DNA of 64,000 nt, taken from contig JAAHFX010000014.1 of the NCBI GenBank assembly GCA_010672785.1, positions 45,624 through 109,623 of the forward strand. The letters run 5' to 3'. This stretch comes from Sphaerospermopsis sp. SIO1G1. GTDB taxonomy: Bacteria; Cyanobacteriota; Cyanobacteriia; Cyanobacteriales; Nostocaceae. How positions within the stretch are numbered: the first letter of the stretch is position 1; every line of letters begins with the position of its first letter. The notes beneath the pieces are model-generated. The model worked only from the letters and a program-made list of their open reading frames with translations, had not been told where the DNA came from and ran no database searches. This document shows positions 62,217-64,000 of this stretch, one piece after another. A program made the translations under genes and the position numbers.

Positions 62217-63476
62217 TTAAATTGCTGGTGGGGGCGCTGGTGGGGGAAATGAAGTCAATAATGTCTCTAATTCCGACACTTGGTTTGCTTGTTGCCAATC
62301 CTGCATACCTGTACACCAAACATAGGTTTGAGCAGTTAAACCTTGTCCTAGTAGTTGCTCACTTGTGAAAGGCCCTAACCTTTGACCATTACTAAACACA
62401 TACCATTGTGTTTGTATTGGTAGCGGTGGTGCAGCAGCTAAATAAGAAGATAATTCCGATACTTGGCTTGCTTGTTGCCAGCTCTGCATACCTGCACACC
62501 AAACATAGGTTTGAGCGGTTAAACCTTGTCCTGGTAATTGCTCACTTGTAAAAGGCCCTAATCTTTGACCATTACTAGAGATATACCATTGTGTTTGTAC
62601 TGGTGGTGGTGCAGGTGGTTGGTTCGGTATTGATACTGTATTCATCTGCTGTGCCATTACCATTCCCACACCAAACTCTAATCCTACATTGTTACCTCCA
62701 GGATTTTGGGCTGATTTTTCAATTGCATTAGCAGTCTGATATTGAGTAAATTCTTGCATATTTCCTAATAACCCAATAGAGGCTCGTTTATCCAGTGCTG
62801 ATTCCACTTCACTAGGTAGGGAAATATTTTCAATTAATAATTGTGTTAACTCAATGCCATAACTTTGTATTTTCGGTTGAATAGCATCCCTTACTTGATT
62901 ACCGATCTCACGATACTGAGCGGTAAAATCTAACAGAGGGGTTTGACTGCTTCCGACCCAACTAGCAAAGGATGTAATAATAATATTACGGAGATGATCA
63001 CTGATCTCATCTACTTGAAACAGTCCATCAGTGCTAACAAGTTCTTGGAGGAGTTTTTGTGGTTCAGTAACTCTAATACTATAGTTACCATAAGCTCGTA
63101 ACCGCACAGGTCCAAGTTCTGGATCACGAATAGTTAGAGGATTGGAAGTTCCCCATTTCAAGTTAGTAAAGATTTTAGTGTTGAAAAAATAAACTTCAGC
63201 TTTGAATGGAGAATTAAAACCATACTGCCAACCTTTGAGGCTACTAAATATGGGTAGGTTTTGGGTTGAGAGAGTATACATTCCTGGTGAAAATACATCT
63301 CCCACTTGCCCTTCATTGACAAAAACGGCTAACTGTCCAGGTCTAACAGTCAGTTTTGCCCCCATTTTTATTTCGCTGTTATACCTTTCAAATCGGTAGG
63401 AAATAGAATCATTCGTGGAATCTAACCACTCTACAATGTCTACAAATTCACCACGTAATTTGTCAAATAAACCCAT
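62217..63476 (-). CDS. SPFH-domain (virion-core-like) protein with two GYF_2 domains
   Basis: 419 residues. Residues about 1-265 are the SPFH/virion-core-protein-like domain (MGLFDKLRGEFVDIVEWLD, then KLTVRPGQLAVFVNEGQVGD and ISLPSEVESALDKRASIGLLG). A Pro/Ala linker leads to two GYF_2 (DUF4339) modules, about 297-345 and 359-405, each starting QWY and with NGQRLGPFTSEQL and TYVWCxGM...W. The two modules are nearly identical, a recent internal duplication. GYF_2 modules bind Pro-rich peptides; the protein itself has Pro-rich linkers and ends PPPAPPPAI. Acts with the zinc-ribbon partner downstream. Confidence 0.88.
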   Translation of the reverse strand: MGLFDKLRGEFVDIVEWLDSTNDSISYRFERYNSEIKMGAKLTVRPGQLAVFVNEGQVGDVFSPGMYTLSTQNLPIFSSLKGWQYGFNSPFKAEVYFFNTKIFTNLKWGTSNPLTIRDPELGPVRLRAYGNYSIRVTEPQKLLQELVSTDGLFQVDEISDHLRNIIITSFASWVGSSQTPLLDFTAQYREIGNQVRDAIQPKIQSYGIELTQLLIENISLPSEVESALDKRASIGLLGNMQEFTQYQTANAIEKSAQNPGGNNVGLEFGVGMVMAQQMNTVSIPNQPPAPPPVQTQWYISSNGQRLGPFTSEQLPGQGLTAQTYVWCAGMQSWQQASQVSELSSYLAAAPPLPIQTQWYVFSNGQRLGPFTSEQLLGQGLTAQTYVWCTGMQDWQQANQVSELETLLTSFPPPAPPPAI

Positions 63477-63676
63477 TGCTATAGCTCCGTACCTATTGTC
63501 TTTATATAGCAGGAGTCAGAAGTAAGAAATCAAACTTACTTGTAGTTAGCATTTCATGATTAAGTCATGTGTTAACTACTCTGTCTACAGCTATATTGAC
63601 CAAAAATAACTATTCATGATTTGATATCATTCATCTAAGGTAAAATTTATTAAATTCGTTAAATATCTTTACACTT

Positions 63677-63865
63677 AGGACTTACGCACAAGCTATGGAA
63701 TAATCGAACCACTCCAGGCACAGAGAACACAGAATGAGGCAGGACTTACGCAAAACTTAGTTCAAATACTGTCATTGCGACGTAAGGAAGCAATCTCCAA
63801 CCCTAACTTTTCGTAAAAATGCGTAAGTCCTATGAGGGTTTTAGGGATATTTTGCGTAAGTCCTG
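63677..63865 (+). repeat. MITE-like repeat, family B, outer copy interrupted by a second copy
   Basis: The outer ends AGGACTTACGCACAAGC and TTTTGCGTAAGTCCT match 41779-41870. The element is split by the inner copy at 63741-63831, flanked on both sides by ATGAGG (about 63734-63739 and 63832-63837), consistent with a six-base target duplication. Confidence 0.78.
63741..63831 (+). repeat. MITE-like repeat, family B, inner copy
   Basis: AGGACTTACGCAAAACTTAG ... AAAAATGCGTAAGTCCT. Nearly identical to the reverse complement of 47625-47715, so it is young. Confidence 0.82.
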
Positions 63866-63872
63866 ACGCTAA

Positions 63873-64000
63873 TTAGGGTTTGCTGAAAAAGTCGAGAAAG
63901 AACAAAAGGATTATGAAGGGTATAATCAGGCAGGAGTAAAGATAAGTTTTCGTTGTCTAAAAACAACTAAATAATCAACTTTATTAATCAAATCATCAAA
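63873..64000. repeat. Family A terminus running to the window edge
   Basis: TTAGGGTTTGCTGAAAAAGTC begins at about 63873 and the following sequence continues to the edge without a second terminus. It may be a longer family A member or a parental insertion sequence; this cannot be settled inside the window. Confidence 0.4.

Overview
The window is AT-rich cyanobacterial chromosome, most likely from a filamentous, heterocyst-forming (Nostocales) lineage. The evidence is: the 3' half of a tRNA-Leu(UAA) gene interrupted by the cyanobacterial group I intron at the left edge; a desC-desA-desB acyl-lipid desaturase cluster; a ferredoxin-dependent divinyl chlorophyllide reductase (BciB type); an SLH/OprB-type porin; a ThyD-like epimerase; many GCGATCGC (HIP1) octamers; and a dense load of MITE-like dispersed repeats. 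No rRNA, CRISPR array, prophage module or intact transposase gene was found.

Layout. 1-3.2 kb: trnL 3' part, repeats, a small zinc-ribbon membrane protein, a divergent ProA-like protein and a DUF29 protein. 3.4-10.5 kb: a membrane protein, the desaturase cluster on the minus strand, a PLP enzyme of the aluminium-resistance/methionine gamma-lyase family, a GxxExxY protein bracketed by inverted repeats, and bciB. 10.7-14.3 kb: an accessory island with a DUF262 gene carrying an internal deletion, an AlbA_2 protein, hicB with a frameshifted hicA, an orphan HTH antitoxin, a RelE/ParE-type module and a small secreted protein. 14.6-21.1 kb: two giant paralogues that alternate SnoaL/NTF2-like domains with RTX calcium-binding repeats and share a nearly identical C-terminal block. 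21.8-26.6 kb: porin, TerB-like protein and a vMAP-HTH/AAA-like ATPase. 27.2-32.7 kb: a PatD/TruD-type ThiF-YcaO fusion (azoline-forming RiPP enzyme), a VapBC-type pair, and an amidohydrolase with an orphan 315-residue partner; the YcaO and amidohydrolase genes share an array of 11-bp direct repeats upstream. 33.0-38.8 kb: a 1932-residue Ser/Thr kinase-AAA-GAF protein ending in an AAA-like domain where a histidine kinase is usually found.

39.4-48.7 kb: a minus-strand gene cluster that I regard as the best candidate for an undescribed system. It contains a DJ-1/PfpI protein, a benzoylformate-decarboxylase-like ThDP enzyme, three consecutive NTF2/SnoaL-like proteins, an SDR remnant, a CoxS/XdhC-like [2Fe-2S] subunit that has lost six of its eight cluster cysteines, an intact SDR, a decayed F420-oxidoreductase-like gene and a xanthine-dehydrogenase-family large subunit whose catalytic Glu is Asp. 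There is no FAD subunit. 49.5-58.2 kb: an MBL-fold hydrolase, a CHASE2-cyclase with guanylate-cyclase-like specificity residues, a DUF928 protein, a TPR protein and a plasmid-type CyRepA1 replication protein. 59-64 kb: a small basic protein, the ThyD-like epimerase, a zinc-ribbon membrane protein paired with an SPFH/GYF_2 protein, and a nested pair of MITEs that documents past transposition.
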